In this document: positions 53,838-64,000 of the stretch, piece after piece
Layout of the letters: every line of letters begins with the position of its first letter
Numbering within the stretch: the first letter of the stretch is position 1
NCBI GenBank assembly: GCA_036500765.1
Contig: DASYBM010000011.1
Span: forward strand, 124,001 to 188,000
Length of the DNA stretch: 64,000 nucleotides
Source: Candidatus Sulfotelmatobacter sp.
GTDB lineage: Bacteria > Acidobacteriota > Terriglobia > Terriglobales > Acidobacteriaceae
Reading direction: 5' to 3'
The notes under the pieces: generated by a model
What the model was told of the DNA's origin: nothing
What the model saw: the letters and a program-made list of their open reading frames with translations, nothing else
Databases searched by the model: none
Made by a program: the position numbers and the translations under genes

Positions 53838-55631
53838 TTAGTTGGGCAGCTTGAAGTTGATTGTGATTTGCGTCTGAATTTCTACTGGTTCGCCGTTAAG
53901 CAGGTAGGGCTTGTACTTCCATTGCTTCACGGCATCGGTGGCGGAGCGAGTAAGCTGGGAGTCGCCGCTCAACACCTTCACGCGGGCAATGTCGCCATTC
54001 TTCGAAATCGTCGCTTGCAACTCGACCGCACCTTCCACGTGCATGAACAATGCGTTCTTCGGATATATAGGCTGGACTTTCTTCACCAGCAAACCTTGGG
54101 ATACGCCCTGCGAAACGTTCATCGACTGTAGCACCGGTGGGGGCGTGCTTCCAGTGGAGCCGCCCAAATCTGGCGGAGGCGCGCCGGCGCCCGCCGCGAC
54201 ACCAATCATGTCGGGAGCGGAAGCATCGGTATCTGCGGTCTTAAGCTTCAGTACCGGAGCCTTGCCGCCTTTGACCATCAGAGCCGCACCAACCGGCGTA
54301 TTCTCGCCGGGGGGCTTGGGCGGCGCAGAGGGTTTTTCGGCTATGGGCGCAGCCGAGGCCGAAGGCTTCGCGGAACTAGAAGGCGATAGTTCTGGAGAGG
54401 CTGGTGTAGTGGCGTCTTTCGCGGGGCTGCTTGAAAGCATGCCGCCGGGCTGTGTGGCCGTCGATGAAGAATCAGGGACCTTGGTTGCAGTCGATGCAGC
54501 GTTGGCCGGCTTCGTGGTTTGCGGAACGGCGAAGCTCGAGGGCGTACTCTGCCCGGTTTTGCTGTCCTGGAGCTTTGTCCAGGTGAAGTAGGCTCCGGCG
54601 GCGACGAACACGGCTGCCGCAATGCCGATGAAGATTTTCTTGCTGCCGCCGGTTGATGGCTCCGCGACATTGGCTCCGCCGAAAGTGAAGGTGGGCGCGG
54701 AGCCGATGTGGCTGGACTCGCTCTTGGTTGCTTCCACCGGCTTTGAGAAAAGTGGCTCATCATCTTCCGCGGACGCATGTCCCGCCGATTTTTCTGCAAT
54801 GTGAGAATCCGGAACACGGGCGGGAGCGGGCGCGCTGGCGGCTCCGCTGCCGTGAGCGACCGGCAATCCGATCGTTGCCGATTTCGCCTCGGTCGCAACC
54901 GCAGAACTGGCGGGTGCGGGCATCGATTTTGTGGGCGCAGGCGCTGCAATGGAATCATCCGAAATTTCGAGAAGATCGTCGTCGCCTGCGATGGTCGATG
55001 AACTTGCTGTCGCAGTTGCGGGCCGCGCCTGAACCGGCGCAGATTTTGGCTCCGGGGACTTTGGCACCGGCGGAGCGATGGGACGCGGAGATGAGACGGT
55101 TGACGGCGTTGGCAGAACTGCTGGTTTCGCGGGCACTGGTTTGGCTGCAACCGGCTTCGCAGGCACTGCCACTGGCGCCGGAGTAGCTGCGAGGGTGGGA
55201 GAGGCCGCTGGTGCAGGAGTGGCCGCGGTTGTTGCTGGGGCAGTCGCTGGTTTGGACGGATCGCCCTTGCGCAGGAGTCCGCGCGCCACGCGCAGCGTTC
55301 CTTTCGCCTGTTCGATGTTGATGGGTTTGGTCAGGACGAGGTTGGCGCCGATACGAAACGCCTTGGCCACCCCGGCCTGACCTTCCACGACAGCCACGGC
55401 AAGCGACGCCTGGTTGGACGTCGAGTTCCGCGCGCTCTTGAATAACAGTGTGGCATTCTGCTCGTTATCGCAGTCGACCACCACGGCGTCGAAGTGTTGG
55501 CCCATCAGCTTCTTGACTGCGGCAAAAGGTTCAACGCAGGGCTCGACGTTGAACTCAAGCTCGCTCAGGACCTGAGTCACTGTGCGGGCAGTTTTTTCGT
55601 CGGGGCAGAAGAGAAGAGCTTGGTAACCCAT
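53838..55631 (-). CDS. Receiver-like domain fused to a TonB C-terminal domain
   Basis: 597 residues. The N-terminus (about 1-120) folds like a receiver: ALLFCPDEKTARTVTQVLSE, DAVVVDCDNEQNATLLFKSA and GANLVLTKPINIEQAKGTLR, with a KP motif but a degenerate acidic pocket. A Pro/Ala/Ser-rich region of about 200 residues follows, then a membrane helix (IFIGIAAAVFVAAGAYFTW). A second linker ends in the TonB domain: KVQPIYPKNALFMHVEGAVE and AVKQWKYKPYLLNGEPVEIQ. With the helix in the middle, the receiver would be cytoplasmic and the TonB part periplasmic. No ExbB/ExbD is adjacent. Confidence 0.85.
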   Translation of the reverse strand: MGYQALLFCPDEKTARTVTQVLSELEFNVEPCVEPFAAVKKLMGQHFDAVVVDCDNEQNATLLFKSARNSTSNQASLAVAVVEGQAGVAKAFRIGANLVLTKPINIEQAKGTLRVARGLLRKGDPSKPATAPATTAATPAPAASPTLAATPAPVAVPAKPVAAKPVPAKPAVLPTPSTVSSPRPIAPPVPKSPEPKSAPVQARPATATASSSTIAGDDDLLEISDDSIAAPAPTKSMPAPASSAVATEAKSATIGLPVAHGSGAASAPAPARVPDSHIAEKSAGHASAEDDEPLFSKPVEATKSESSHIGSAPTFTFGGANVAEPSTGGSKKIFIGIAAAVFVAAGAYFTWTKLQDSKTGQSTPSSFAVPQTTKPANAASTATKVPDSSSTATQPGGMLSSSPAKDATTPASPELSPSSSAKPSASAAPIAEKPSAPPKPPGENTPVGAALMVKGGKAPVLKLKTADTDASAPDMIGVAAGAGAPPPDLGGSTGSTPPPVLQSMNVSQGVSQGLLVKKVQPIYPKNALFMHVEGAVELQATISKNGDIARVKVLSGDSQLTRSATDAVKQWKYKPYLLNGEPVEIQTQITINFKLPN

Positions 55632-55727
55632 ACGATTCTCATCCTAGGTACAGCGGTAAGCGGCGGCAAGTTACGCTGGTAATTCGCGGGCTGAGGCATT
55701 TGTGGACGCGACAGTCGTCGGTCGTCG

Positions 55728-55820
55728 GGCTTCGGTCGTCGGTCTTCGGCCCTCATCAGGGCGGTCTAGATGGTAGGCCTAAGAGCTAACGCCGACGACT
55801 GACGACCGACGACCGAAGCC
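55728..55820. repeat. Perfect 17-bp inverted repeat in a divergent gap
   Basis: GGCTTCGGTCGTCGGTC (55728-55744) and GACCGACGACCGAAGCC (55804-55820) are exact complements about 59 bases apart, within GTCGTCGG-rich arms. The arrangement looks like an intergenic repeat element (REP/BIME-like). It could form a large cruciform between the TonB-type gene and the membrane-protein gene. Confidence 0.8.
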
Positions 55821-55844
55821 CAGCCTCGCATACAATACCGACCC

Positions 55845-56444
55845 ATGCGCGTGCCGCTCTGGCTGAAAATCGCGTGGACGATCTGGCTTCTCATCTGGGC
55901 GCCCGTTTACCTGCGGCAGTATGGGGCGCAGAATTTTCTTTTCTTCTGTGACATTGGGAATGTGCTGATTGGGATTGGCTTGTGGCTGGAGAGTCCGCTG
56001 CTGTTTTCCTGGGTCGCGTCGGGATTGCTATTTTTCCAGACGATTTTCACTGTCGACCTTGCAGGTGCGGTCCTGTCTGGACGGCATATTTTCGGCGGCA
56101 CCGAATATATGTTCGATCCGCATCTGCCACTCACGATTCGCCTGCTCAGTTTGTTTCATGTAGTGACGCCGCCGCTGCTGCTGTGGGCGATTTGGCGGCT
56201 TGGCTACGATTCCCGGGGATGGAAATTTCAAACGCTGACCGCATGGATTGTCGTGCCGATCAATTATTTCTGGCGGCCCGAGCAGGATGTGAATTGGGCC
56301 CGGGGTCCGTTCTTTCATGACCAGCATGTGATGCCGGGCTGGGCGTATCTGCTCGTCTATATGATCGCGGTGCCGCTGTTCGTATATTTCCCGACGCACT
56401 TATTTCTGCAATGGCTGACAGGGAGATGGAAGAGTTCGAAGTAG
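55845..56444 (+). CDS. Hypothetical membrane protein, five helices
   Basis: 199 residues, mostly hydrophobic: IAWTIWLLIWAPVYLRQYG, GNVLIGIGLWLE, LLFSWVASGLLFFQTIFTV, LSLFHVVTPPLLLWAIWRL and YLLVYMIAVPLFVYFPTHL. Between helices lie conserved-looking HDQHVMPGWAY and RPEQDVNWARGPFF. I recognise no family name. The TAG stop lies within the left arm of an inverted repeat. There is no ribosome site upstream of the ATG. Confidence 0.7.
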   Translation: MRVPLWLKIAWTIWLLIWAPVYLRQYGAQNFLFFCDIGNVLIGIGLWLESPLLFSWVASGLLFFQTIFTVDLAGAVLSGRHIFGGTEYMFDPHLPLTIRLLSLFHVVTPPLLLWAIWRLGYDSRGWKFQTLTAWIVVPINYFWRPEQDVNWARGPFFHDQHVMPGWAYLLVYMIAVPLFVYFPTHLFLQWLTGRWKSSK

Positions 56445-56615
56445 CGCCGCCGTCCCAGCGGGCTGTCGCGAGAGCCTGCCCTGAGCTTGTCGAAGGGGCG
56501 TCTTCGCCCTCGCCGCGTGAGTCATGGAAATGCTACAAGATGTTCGAGAGCGCAAATCACTTTCGGCTTTGGCAGCGGGACGCCGCCACTACAGCCGCCG
56601 GGACGGCGGCGCTAC
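56441..56615. repeat. Inverted repeat pair with an inner REP-like motif
   Basis: GTAGCGCCGCCGTCCC (56441-56456) and GGGACGGCGGCGCTAC (56600-56615) are exact complements. Between them (56480-56496) is CCTGAGCTTGTCGAAGG, a motif that recurs between genes in many bacteria. The left arm overlaps the stop of the gene at 55845. This is probably a mobile or passive intergenic repeat; open frames here have no coding character. Confidence 0.75.
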
Positions 56616-58390
56616 CTTGGCTTGGCGGAATCGTTATTTTTATTTACCGCTGATTCCTTCGGCGGGTACTCGATCGATCCTTTGAAGGCGGCGATATCTT
56701 TTTCGTGATGATCGGGGAAGGGCAGTTGCTTGCCGTCGCGCAATTCTGCAATTTTCTTGATGGCGTTTTCTGCTTTCTCTTTTTGCACGTCCGAATCGCG
56801 GCGTATGTAGAGGGTCTGCGAGGGTACTGCCAGGCTGCCTCCGGAATCTTCCACGATATCCAGCACGCGCAGCAGCACATCTTCGCGAACCGCGGCGAAC
56901 TCATTGAAGTCTTGCGTCAGGATGTACGACAACACTTCAATGCTGAGCGCCGCGCCGGCAATGTCGATGAGGCGAACGCGGACCGTTTTGGTTTCGATCT
57001 TAGGATGACTGTAGAGCAGGCGGCGGATTTCCGCGAGCACGAAGCGAACGTGGTCGGGCTTGGAGTCGGGGCTCAGGCTCAGTTTCGTGGTGAAGAGAAT
57101 TTTGTCGCGGCGGCTCAGGTTCTCGAGGTTGATCGTCGCCACGGTGCCGTTGGGAATAGCCAGCAGCGTCCGCTCTTCGGTGCGGATGCGGGTGGAGCGC
57201 AAGCCGATGTCCTCGACGACTCCGGTGCGATCGCCGAAGCGGCAGACATCGCCAACTCGAAAGACTTCATCGCCGAGAACCGAAACGCCGCCGAAAATGT
57301 TGGCGATCGTTTGCTGTGCACCGAAACCAATCGCCAGGCCGCCAATGCCGAGGCCAGCGAGTGCCGTGCTCATGTTGAAGCCGAGATTACTGAGCACGGC
57401 CAGAAGGCCGACGGAAAAAATCACAAACTTAAGAATGCGTTCGCCCAGCAGCATGAGCGATCCCGTACCCGCGAGTCCCCGCGCCAATGCACGAGTGCGC
57501 ACGCGCTGCAGGAACCATTTCACGACGCGCCAGACGATCCAGGTCGCGGCAACGATGAGCGCGGCCATGGTGATTTGGAAGTAATAGTGGCGCGGCAGCA
57601 GGGCGATACCGAGATAGCGGACAAAAAACTGGTGCGCGAGCGTGCCGGTCAGGAGCCACGCCGGACCGGAAACCGAGCGCCAGTTCGCGATGTCGAGCTG
57701 ACCGCGCCGCCGCGCCCACCAGCGCACGGGGATTCCAAGCAGCACGAGGACCAGCCAGCCGATGCCGGCGGCGACTGGCAGCGCGAGCAGCATCGCCAGC
57801 CATTGCCATAGCGGCACGCCGCCGAACTCGTGTTTCACCAGCACGGCGGGGAGTTTTCTCTCAACCTGCCGTGCTTCGACCTGATCGTAAAGTTCGGGAA
57901 CTTTGGCGAGAGTGTCGGAGGAGATCAGCCAGATTTTTCCGGCGCTCGGGTCGGTGACTCGCACCAGATCGAGATCGGCCTCGACGTCGCCCGACGACAT
58001 AGTGCCCAGTTTTTGCCGGCCGAGAGGTATACCCTCCTGCGGACTTCCTTCCGCCTGTGTGAAGCCGCCGACGCGTCCGGTAAAGGCGTGCGGGTCGTTC
58101 AGCACCGCGTTGAGTTTGCTGGCGAGTTGCTCTCCATCGGCTTGGCGGCGCGCCGGGCTCATCTGCAAGTATTGGGCTGCGATGCTGTAGTTGCCCGACT
58201 GCGCCGCTTGTAAAAAACCGAGCACCGAGCCCGACGGGGTGGTGCGATTTAGAGGATCGGTGGGAGTGCTGGCAGCTGACGAAGTGCTCGCTGGAGCAGC
58301 GGGCAGAATTTGGCCGAAGGAGCGCGACGGGGAGAAAGGCAGAAACAGCGCCAGGCAAAGGACGAAACTTGACTTGAGACAAGAGGACAT
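56612..58390 (-). CDS. MscS-family mechanosensitive channel with periplasmic N-terminus
   Basis: 592 residues from the ATG at 58390, with a signal peptide (SFVLCLALFLPFSPSRSFG). A soluble region (about 30-180) precedes four or five helices (WLAMLLALPVAAGIGWLVLV to LMLLGERILKFVIFSVGLLA). The pore helix is GLGIGGLAIGFGAQQTIANI and the beta domain VLGDEVFRVGDVCRFGDRTG. It is a larger relative of the channel at 27404-28534. Expected to release solutes on osmotic down-shock. The C-terminal part is the usual alpha/beta cytoplasmic domain with a charged tail. Confidence 0.93.
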   Translation of the reverse strand: MSSCLKSSFVLCLALFLPFSPSRSFGQILPAAPASTSSAASTPTDPLNRTTPSGSVLGFLQAAQSGNYSIAAQYLQMSPARRQADGEQLASKLNAVLNDPHAFTGRVGGFTQAEGSPQEGIPLGRQKLGTMSSGDVEADLDLVRVTDPSAGKIWLISSDTLAKVPELYDQVEARQVERKLPAVLVKHEFGGVPLWQWLAMLLALPVAAGIGWLVLVLLGIPVRWWARRRGQLDIANWRSVSGPAWLLTGTLAHQFFVRYLGIALLPRHYYFQITMAALIVAATWIVWRVVKWFLQRVRTRALARGLAGTGSLMLLGERILKFVIFSVGLLAVLSNLGFNMSTALAGLGIGGLAIGFGAQQTIANIFGGVSVLGDEVFRVGDVCRFGDRTGVVEDIGLRSTRIRTEERTLLAIPNGTVATINLENLSRRDKILFTTKLSLSPDSKPDHVRFVLAEIRRLLYSHPKIETKTVRVRLIDIAGAALSIEVLSYILTQDFNEFAAVREDVLLRVLDIVEDSGGSLAVPSQTLYIRRDSDVQKEKAENAIKKIAELRDGKQLPFPDHHEKDIAAFKGSIEYPPKESAVNKNNDSAKPR

Positions 58391-58514
58391 GAAGTTATCC
58401 CGCCTCCGCTGGCGCGTGCGAGTCGGCGTGATCAATCATTCTATCGAATTGAGGCAGGCGCGAGGCCGAGTTTCCGTCCCAACTTCCTGTCGCGATTCTC
58501 ATTCGGTCGCGAGC

Positions 58515-59939
58515 TCATCCACGCTTGGGACGGTAGATGTCGGTGCTGGTGCCGAAGAAGACTTCGGCGGATTCCATCACCGTTTCCGACAGCGTGGGAT
58601 GCGGATGGATAGTCATGGCCACGTCTTTGGCGAGTGCCGCCATTTCAATGGCGAGCACACCCTCGGCGATCATTTCGCCAGCGCCGACGCCGACGATGCC
58701 GACTCCGAGCACGCGCTCGGTCTGAGGATCGATGAGGATCTTGGTCATGCCTTCGGGGCGATCGAGAGTGGTAGCGCGGCCTGAGGCGGCCCACGGAAAT
58801 TTGGCGACTTTGATTTCGCGATTCTCTTTTTGCGCTTGCGTCTCGGTCAGGCCGCACCACGCGACTTCAGGATCGGTGAAAACGACCGCCGGAATGGCGT
58901 TCGGTTCGAAAGCGACTTTGTGTCCGGCGATGGCTTCGACGGCGGTGCGGCCCTCGTGCATTGCCTTGTGCGCCAGCATGGGTTCGCCGACGACGTCGCC
59001 GATGGCGCAGATGGAGGGATCATCGGTCTGTAATTGTTTGTTCACCTGAATGAAACCGCGCTGGCCGAGTTGCACGCGCGTTTTTTCGAGGCCGGGAATT
59101 TCGGAGTTGGGCTTGCGGCCTACAGATACCAGCACGCGGTCGAAAAGTTTTTCCTGCGTGTTGCCGTCTTGTGCTTTTAGCGTGGCGCGAATGGCATTGC
59201 CTTCGTCTTTCACGGAAGCGACGGTGGTGTTGAGCAGGATCGCTTCGAACATTTTTTCCAGGCGCTTGTGAAGAGGAAGGACGAGGTCGCGGTCGGCTCC
59301 GGGGAGCAGGCCGGGGAGCATTTCAACGACGGTGACGCGCGTGCCGAGGGCGGCATAGACGGAGCCGAGTTCGAGGCCGATGTATCCGCCGCCGACTACC
59401 AGCAAAGTGCCGGGAATGTCGGTGAGGTCGAGCGCGCCGGTTGAATCCATCATCCGGGGCGTGTCGAGTTTCAAAGTTGGAACGACCGATGGGCGGGAAC
59501 CGGTGGCGAGGATGATGCGGTCGAAGGTCAGCGATTCTTCGGAGCCGTCGGATTTCGTGACGCGCAGCGTCGTGGAGTTCTCGAAGGCGGCGCGGCCTTG
59601 GACGTAGTGCACCTTACGCTGTTTCGAAAGAATGCCGAGGCCGCCGGTGAGTTTTTTTACGACGCCTTCTTTCCAAGTTCGCAGGCGGGCGAGATCGATT
59701 TTCGGCGCGGCGAATTCGATGCCCCAATTTTTCGCCTGTTCGGATTCTTCAATCAGCTTGGCCACGTGGAGCAGGGCTTTCGACGGAATGCAGCCGCGGT
59801 AGAGGCAGACGCCGCCGGGATTGATTTCCGGGTCGATGAGGGTCACGGACATGCCGAGGTCGGCGGCGAGGAATGCGGCGGCGTAGCCGCCGGGGCCGGC
59901 GCCGACGACTGCAATGTTCTGATTCGAGGTTTCGGACAT
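58515..59939 (-). CDS. lpdA: Dihydrolipoyl dehydrogenase (E3)
   Basis: 474 residues from the ATG at 59939. GTG starts further upstream at 59963 or 59954 are possible. FAD-binding motif IAVVGAGPGGYAAAFLAADL at the N-terminus; redox disulfide in GGVCLYRGCIPSKALLHVAK (Cys pair four residues apart); NAD-binding LLVVGGGYIGLELGSVYAAL; and the C-terminal catalytic His/Glu in IHPHPTLSETVMES. It reoxidises dihydrolipoyl groups of the E2 enzyme. It is encoded after aceF on the same strand, as the last gene of the pyruvate dehydrogenase set. Confidence 0.96.
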   Translation of the reverse strand: MSETSNQNIAVVGAGPGGYAAAFLAADLGMSVTLIDPEINPGGVCLYRGCIPSKALLHVAKLIEESEQAKNWGIEFAAPKIDLARLRTWKEGVVKKLTGGLGILSKQRKVHYVQGRAAFENSTTLRVTKSDGSEESLTFDRIILATGSRPSVVPTLKLDTPRMMDSTGALDLTDIPGTLLVVGGGYIGLELGSVYAALGTRVTVVEMLPGLLPGADRDLVLPLHKRLEKMFEAILLNTTVASVKDEGNAIRATLKAQDGNTQEKLFDRVLVSVGRKPNSEIPGLEKTRVQLGQRGFIQVNKQLQTDDPSICAIGDVVGEPMLAHKAMHEGRTAVEAIAGHKVAFEPNAIPAVVFTDPEVAWCGLTETQAQKENREIKVAKFPWAASGRATTLDRPEGMTKILIDPQTERVLGVGIVGVGAGEMIAEGVLAIEMAALAKDVAMTIHPHPTLSETVMESAEVFFGTSTDIYRPKRG

Positions 59940-60055
59940 AAGGCTTTCAATCACGAACGGCACGAGGGTTCACGAAGAAGACCTCTTCAAAAAGACCCAG
60001 TCTGGTCGCTTTCCTTCGTGCAACTTCGTGTTCTTCGTGGTTCATGATTTTGCTT

Positions 60056-61816
60056 TCACCCCTGCACCGATAACAGGAACGGCTGCTCGAACGCTTCCGC
60101 AATCCAGCGCAGGAAGCGGGCGGCGTCGGCTCCGTCGATCAGGCGATGATCGTAGGAGAGCGAGAGCGGCAGAATCAGTCGCGGCTCGAACTTGCCGGCA
60201 TCTTTCGATCCGATCCACTCCGGCTCCATACGCGAGCGCGAGAGGCCGAGGATTGCGACCTCCGGAAAGTTCACAATGGGCGTGAAGCCGATGCCGCCGA
60301 TGCCGCCGAGGTTTGTAATCGTGAAGGTCCCGCCTTGCATGTCCTCGGGCGTGATTTTTTTGTCCCGCGCTTTTTTCGAGAGCTGCGACAACTCGACCGC
60401 GAGTTCGACAATGTTTTTCTTTTCGACATCGCGAATCACGGGCACCAGCAGTCCGCGATCCGTATCGGCGGCGACGCCGATGTTGATGTATTGCTTGTAG
60501 ACAATTTCTTCTTTCTCGATGTCGATGCTGGCGTTGAATTGCGGGAAAACTTTGAGCGCGGCGGCGCAGACTTTCAGAGCGATGGCGGTAACGGTCATCT
60601 TGCCGCCGGCTTCTTCGGCTTTGGGCGCAAAGCGGGCGCGCAGTTGCTCGAGTTCGGTAATGTCGGCGCGGTCGTGCTGCGTGACGTGAGGAATCGTATT
60701 CCAGGCTTCGGCGAGGTGCTCGGCGGTCTTGCGGCGGACGCCGCGCATGGAGACGCGCTCCACCTTGCCCCACTTGGCGAAATCCGGGAGTTGGGGTTGA
60801 GCAAAATGTCCGGCGCGCGGTGCAGCTTGTGCAGCGGTCGCCGCGGCAGAGAGCAGTTGCTTCGCGTAAGTCTTGACGTCATCTTCGCTGATGCGCCCGC
60901 CGGGGCCGGAGCCCTTGACCTCGTAAATGTCAATGCCAACCTCGCGAGCGAATCGCCGCACGTGCGGCGCGGCCGGGATGGCTTCGCGATGTTCGGTTCC
61001 CGCAACTTTTCCCAGTTGCGCGGGCATGGTGAATGCCGATGCAGATTGCTGCGGCTGGTCGGGAGGCAGCGCCTGCTCTTCTGTTTTACCTTCGGCACGA
61101 ATTGCGGCTTGAAATGCGAGACGCGCTCCGTGCTGTCCCGTGACGTGTTCGACCGGAGCGTTGCGGGACCGCGTGATTTCGGGCTGCGCCGAAGTGCCGC
61201 CTTCAAGCGTGAAGATTACTTGGCCAACTTTGATCTTCTCGCCTTCTTTCACTTTTATTTCTTTGACGACTCCGCTGACCGACGATGGCACTTCGACGAC
61301 GGCTTTGTCGGTCTCAAGTTCCATGACCGGTTGGCCTTCGGAAACTTTTGTGCCGGGCGCGATCATCAGGCGGACGAGATCGCCCTGGGAAATATTTTCC
61401 CCGAGTTCGGGAAGGGTGAATTCACTCGCGGCTGTGGATGGCGCGCGGCGTTCGCGGCGCTCGGGTGCAGTTTTTGTCGCTGGGGCGCCCGCGGCTGACG
61501 ACGTGGAAACGGGAGTTGGCTTAGAAGGCGCAGGTGCAGGTGCAGGGGGTTGCGTGGGAGCCGCGACAGAGGCTTTTGTTTCCGATCCGTCCACGGTGAA
61601 GATCACCTGCCCAACTTTAATCTTGTCGCCTTCTTTAACGCGGATGTCCTGCACCGTGCCGCTGACTGACGAGGGCACTTCGACGACTGCCTTGTCGGTC
61701 TCCAGTTCCATGACCGATTGGCCGGCGCTCACCGCAGCTCCGGGAGCAATCATTAGGCGTACGAGGTCGCCTTGTTCGATGTTTTCTCCCAGCTCGGGAA
61801 GTTTGAATTCGATCAC
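60056..61816 (-). CDS. aceF: Pyruvate dehydrogenase E2, dihydrolipoamide acetyltransferase
   Basis: 586 residues. Two lipoyl domains (about 1-78 and 132-208) each carry MELETDKAVVEVPSS, with the lipoylated lysine in DKA. An Ala/Pro linker joins them. The E3-binding domain is at about 282-318 (VRRFAREVGIDIYEVKGSGP). The catalytic domain ends SLSYDHRLIDGADAARFLRW, with the DHRxxDG active site. It transfers the acetyl group from lipoamide to CoA. It lies between aceE and lpdA. Confidence 0.96.
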   Translation of the reverse strand: MIEFKLPELGENIEQGDLVRLMIAPGAAVSAGQSVMELETDKAVVEVPSSVSGTVQDIRVKEGDKIKVGQVIFTVDGSETKASVAAPTQPPAPAPAPSKPTPVSTSSAAGAPATKTAPERRERRAPSTAASEFTLPELGENISQGDLVRLMIAPGTKVSEGQPVMELETDKAVVEVPSSVSGVVKEIKVKEGEKIKVGQVIFTLEGGTSAQPEITRSRNAPVEHVTGQHGARLAFQAAIRAEGKTEEQALPPDQPQQSASAFTMPAQLGKVAGTEHREAIPAAPHVRRFAREVGIDIYEVKGSGPGGRISEDDVKTYAKQLLSAAATAAQAAPRAGHFAQPQLPDFAKWGKVERVSMRGVRRKTAEHLAEAWNTIPHVTQHDRADITELEQLRARFAPKAEEAGGKMTVTAIALKVCAAALKVFPQFNASIDIEKEEIVYKQYINIGVAADTDRGLLVPVIRDVEKKNIVELAVELSQLSKKARDKKITPEDMQGGTFTITNLGGIGGIGFTPIVNFPEVAILGLSRSRMEPEWIGSKDAGKFEPRLILPLSLSYDHRLIDGADAARFLRWIAEAFEQPFLLSVQG

Positions 61817-61857
61817 CGCGTCGGTTCCTTTTTGGATCTGAAATGTTGTGTGCCGCA

Positions 61858-61910
61858 GCGCCTAAAGGCGCGATCAATAATGTTGCGCGGACGCCACGCC
61901 TAAAGGCGTG
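61858..61910. repeat. Two short palindromes between aceE and aceF
   Basis: GCGCCTAAAGGCGC (61858-61871) and CACGCCTAAAGGCGTG (61895-61910) share the core CGCCTAAAGGCG. Two copies within 53 bases in the gap of an otherwise co-directional operon suggest a dispersed repeat family. Each could form a hairpin in the transcript and so lower aceF expression relative to aceE. Confidence 0.75.
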
Positions 61911-61972
61911 CCCTGATACGAATCTCTCATCCCGATACGAATCGTTGCCGCCGAGCGAATCGGCTGCGCTTT

Positions 61973-64000
<2,028 letters not shown>

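Noticed and set aside
56411-56653. 80-residue frame between the membrane protein and the MscS gene
   Set aside because: It lies almost wholly in the inverted-repeat element and has no coding character or start signal.
60146-61498. 450-residue open frame on the plus strand opposite aceF
   Set aside because: Fully antisense to a clearly identified E2 gene; long antisense frames are expected in GC-rich coding DNA. No domain or ribosome site supports it.

Overview
The window looks like chromosomal DNA of an Acidobacteriota bacterium, most likely a soil Terriglobia relative. This is inferred from a moderately high GC content, many TPR and TonB-family envelope proteins, small secreted OB-fold proteins of a kind common in that phylum, a poly-HAMP hybrid kinase and intergenic palindromes. 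No rRNA, tRNA, CRISPR array, integrase or transposase was recognised. Both edges cut genes: a thymidylate-kinase-like gene on the left and aceE on the right.

1-19.7 kb is an envelope glycan region. It holds a kinase-like fragment, a DPM1-type GT2, a GT4 glycosyltransferase, a flippase fused to a ParB-like domain and a 1391-residue TPR/beta-barrel protein that could be the outer-membrane exit. A tightly coupled six-gene plus-strand operon follows (12109-18626): GT-C-like membrane protein, two-domain periplasmic protein, Ig-like secreted protein, small secreted protein, GH99-like hydrolase and nucleotidyltransferase. A methyltransferase faces it. Together they look like a machine that assembles, flips, trims and exports a glycan, though no substrate can be named.

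20-24 kb holds a secreted phosphoesterase followed by a two-domain multicopper oxidase that resembles ceruloplasmin. The same pairing (phosphoesterase then multicopper oxidase) occurs again at 50.5-53.8 kb with a different oxidase type.

24-40 kb is a patchwork of stress and envelope genes: a YciE/YciF-type ferritin-like protein, PRC-barrel, MscS channel, CsbD, SYLF, a YflT-like protein, a TonB protein, an ECF sigma factor and several very small conserved proteins, some under 60 residues. Embedded in it are four response-regulator genes in a row (32950-35753).

40-50 kb encodes three histidine kinases on the minus strand: a CHASE3 kinase, a REC-PAS kinase and a 2104-residue soluble hybrid kinase with eleven 92-residue HAMP-type repeats. 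With the four regulators they form a likely signalling network.

53.8-64 kb contains a receiver-like/TonB fusion, a small membrane protein, an MscS channel and the pyruvate dehydrogenase genes aceE-aceF-lpdA. Several inverted repeats lie in the gaps.
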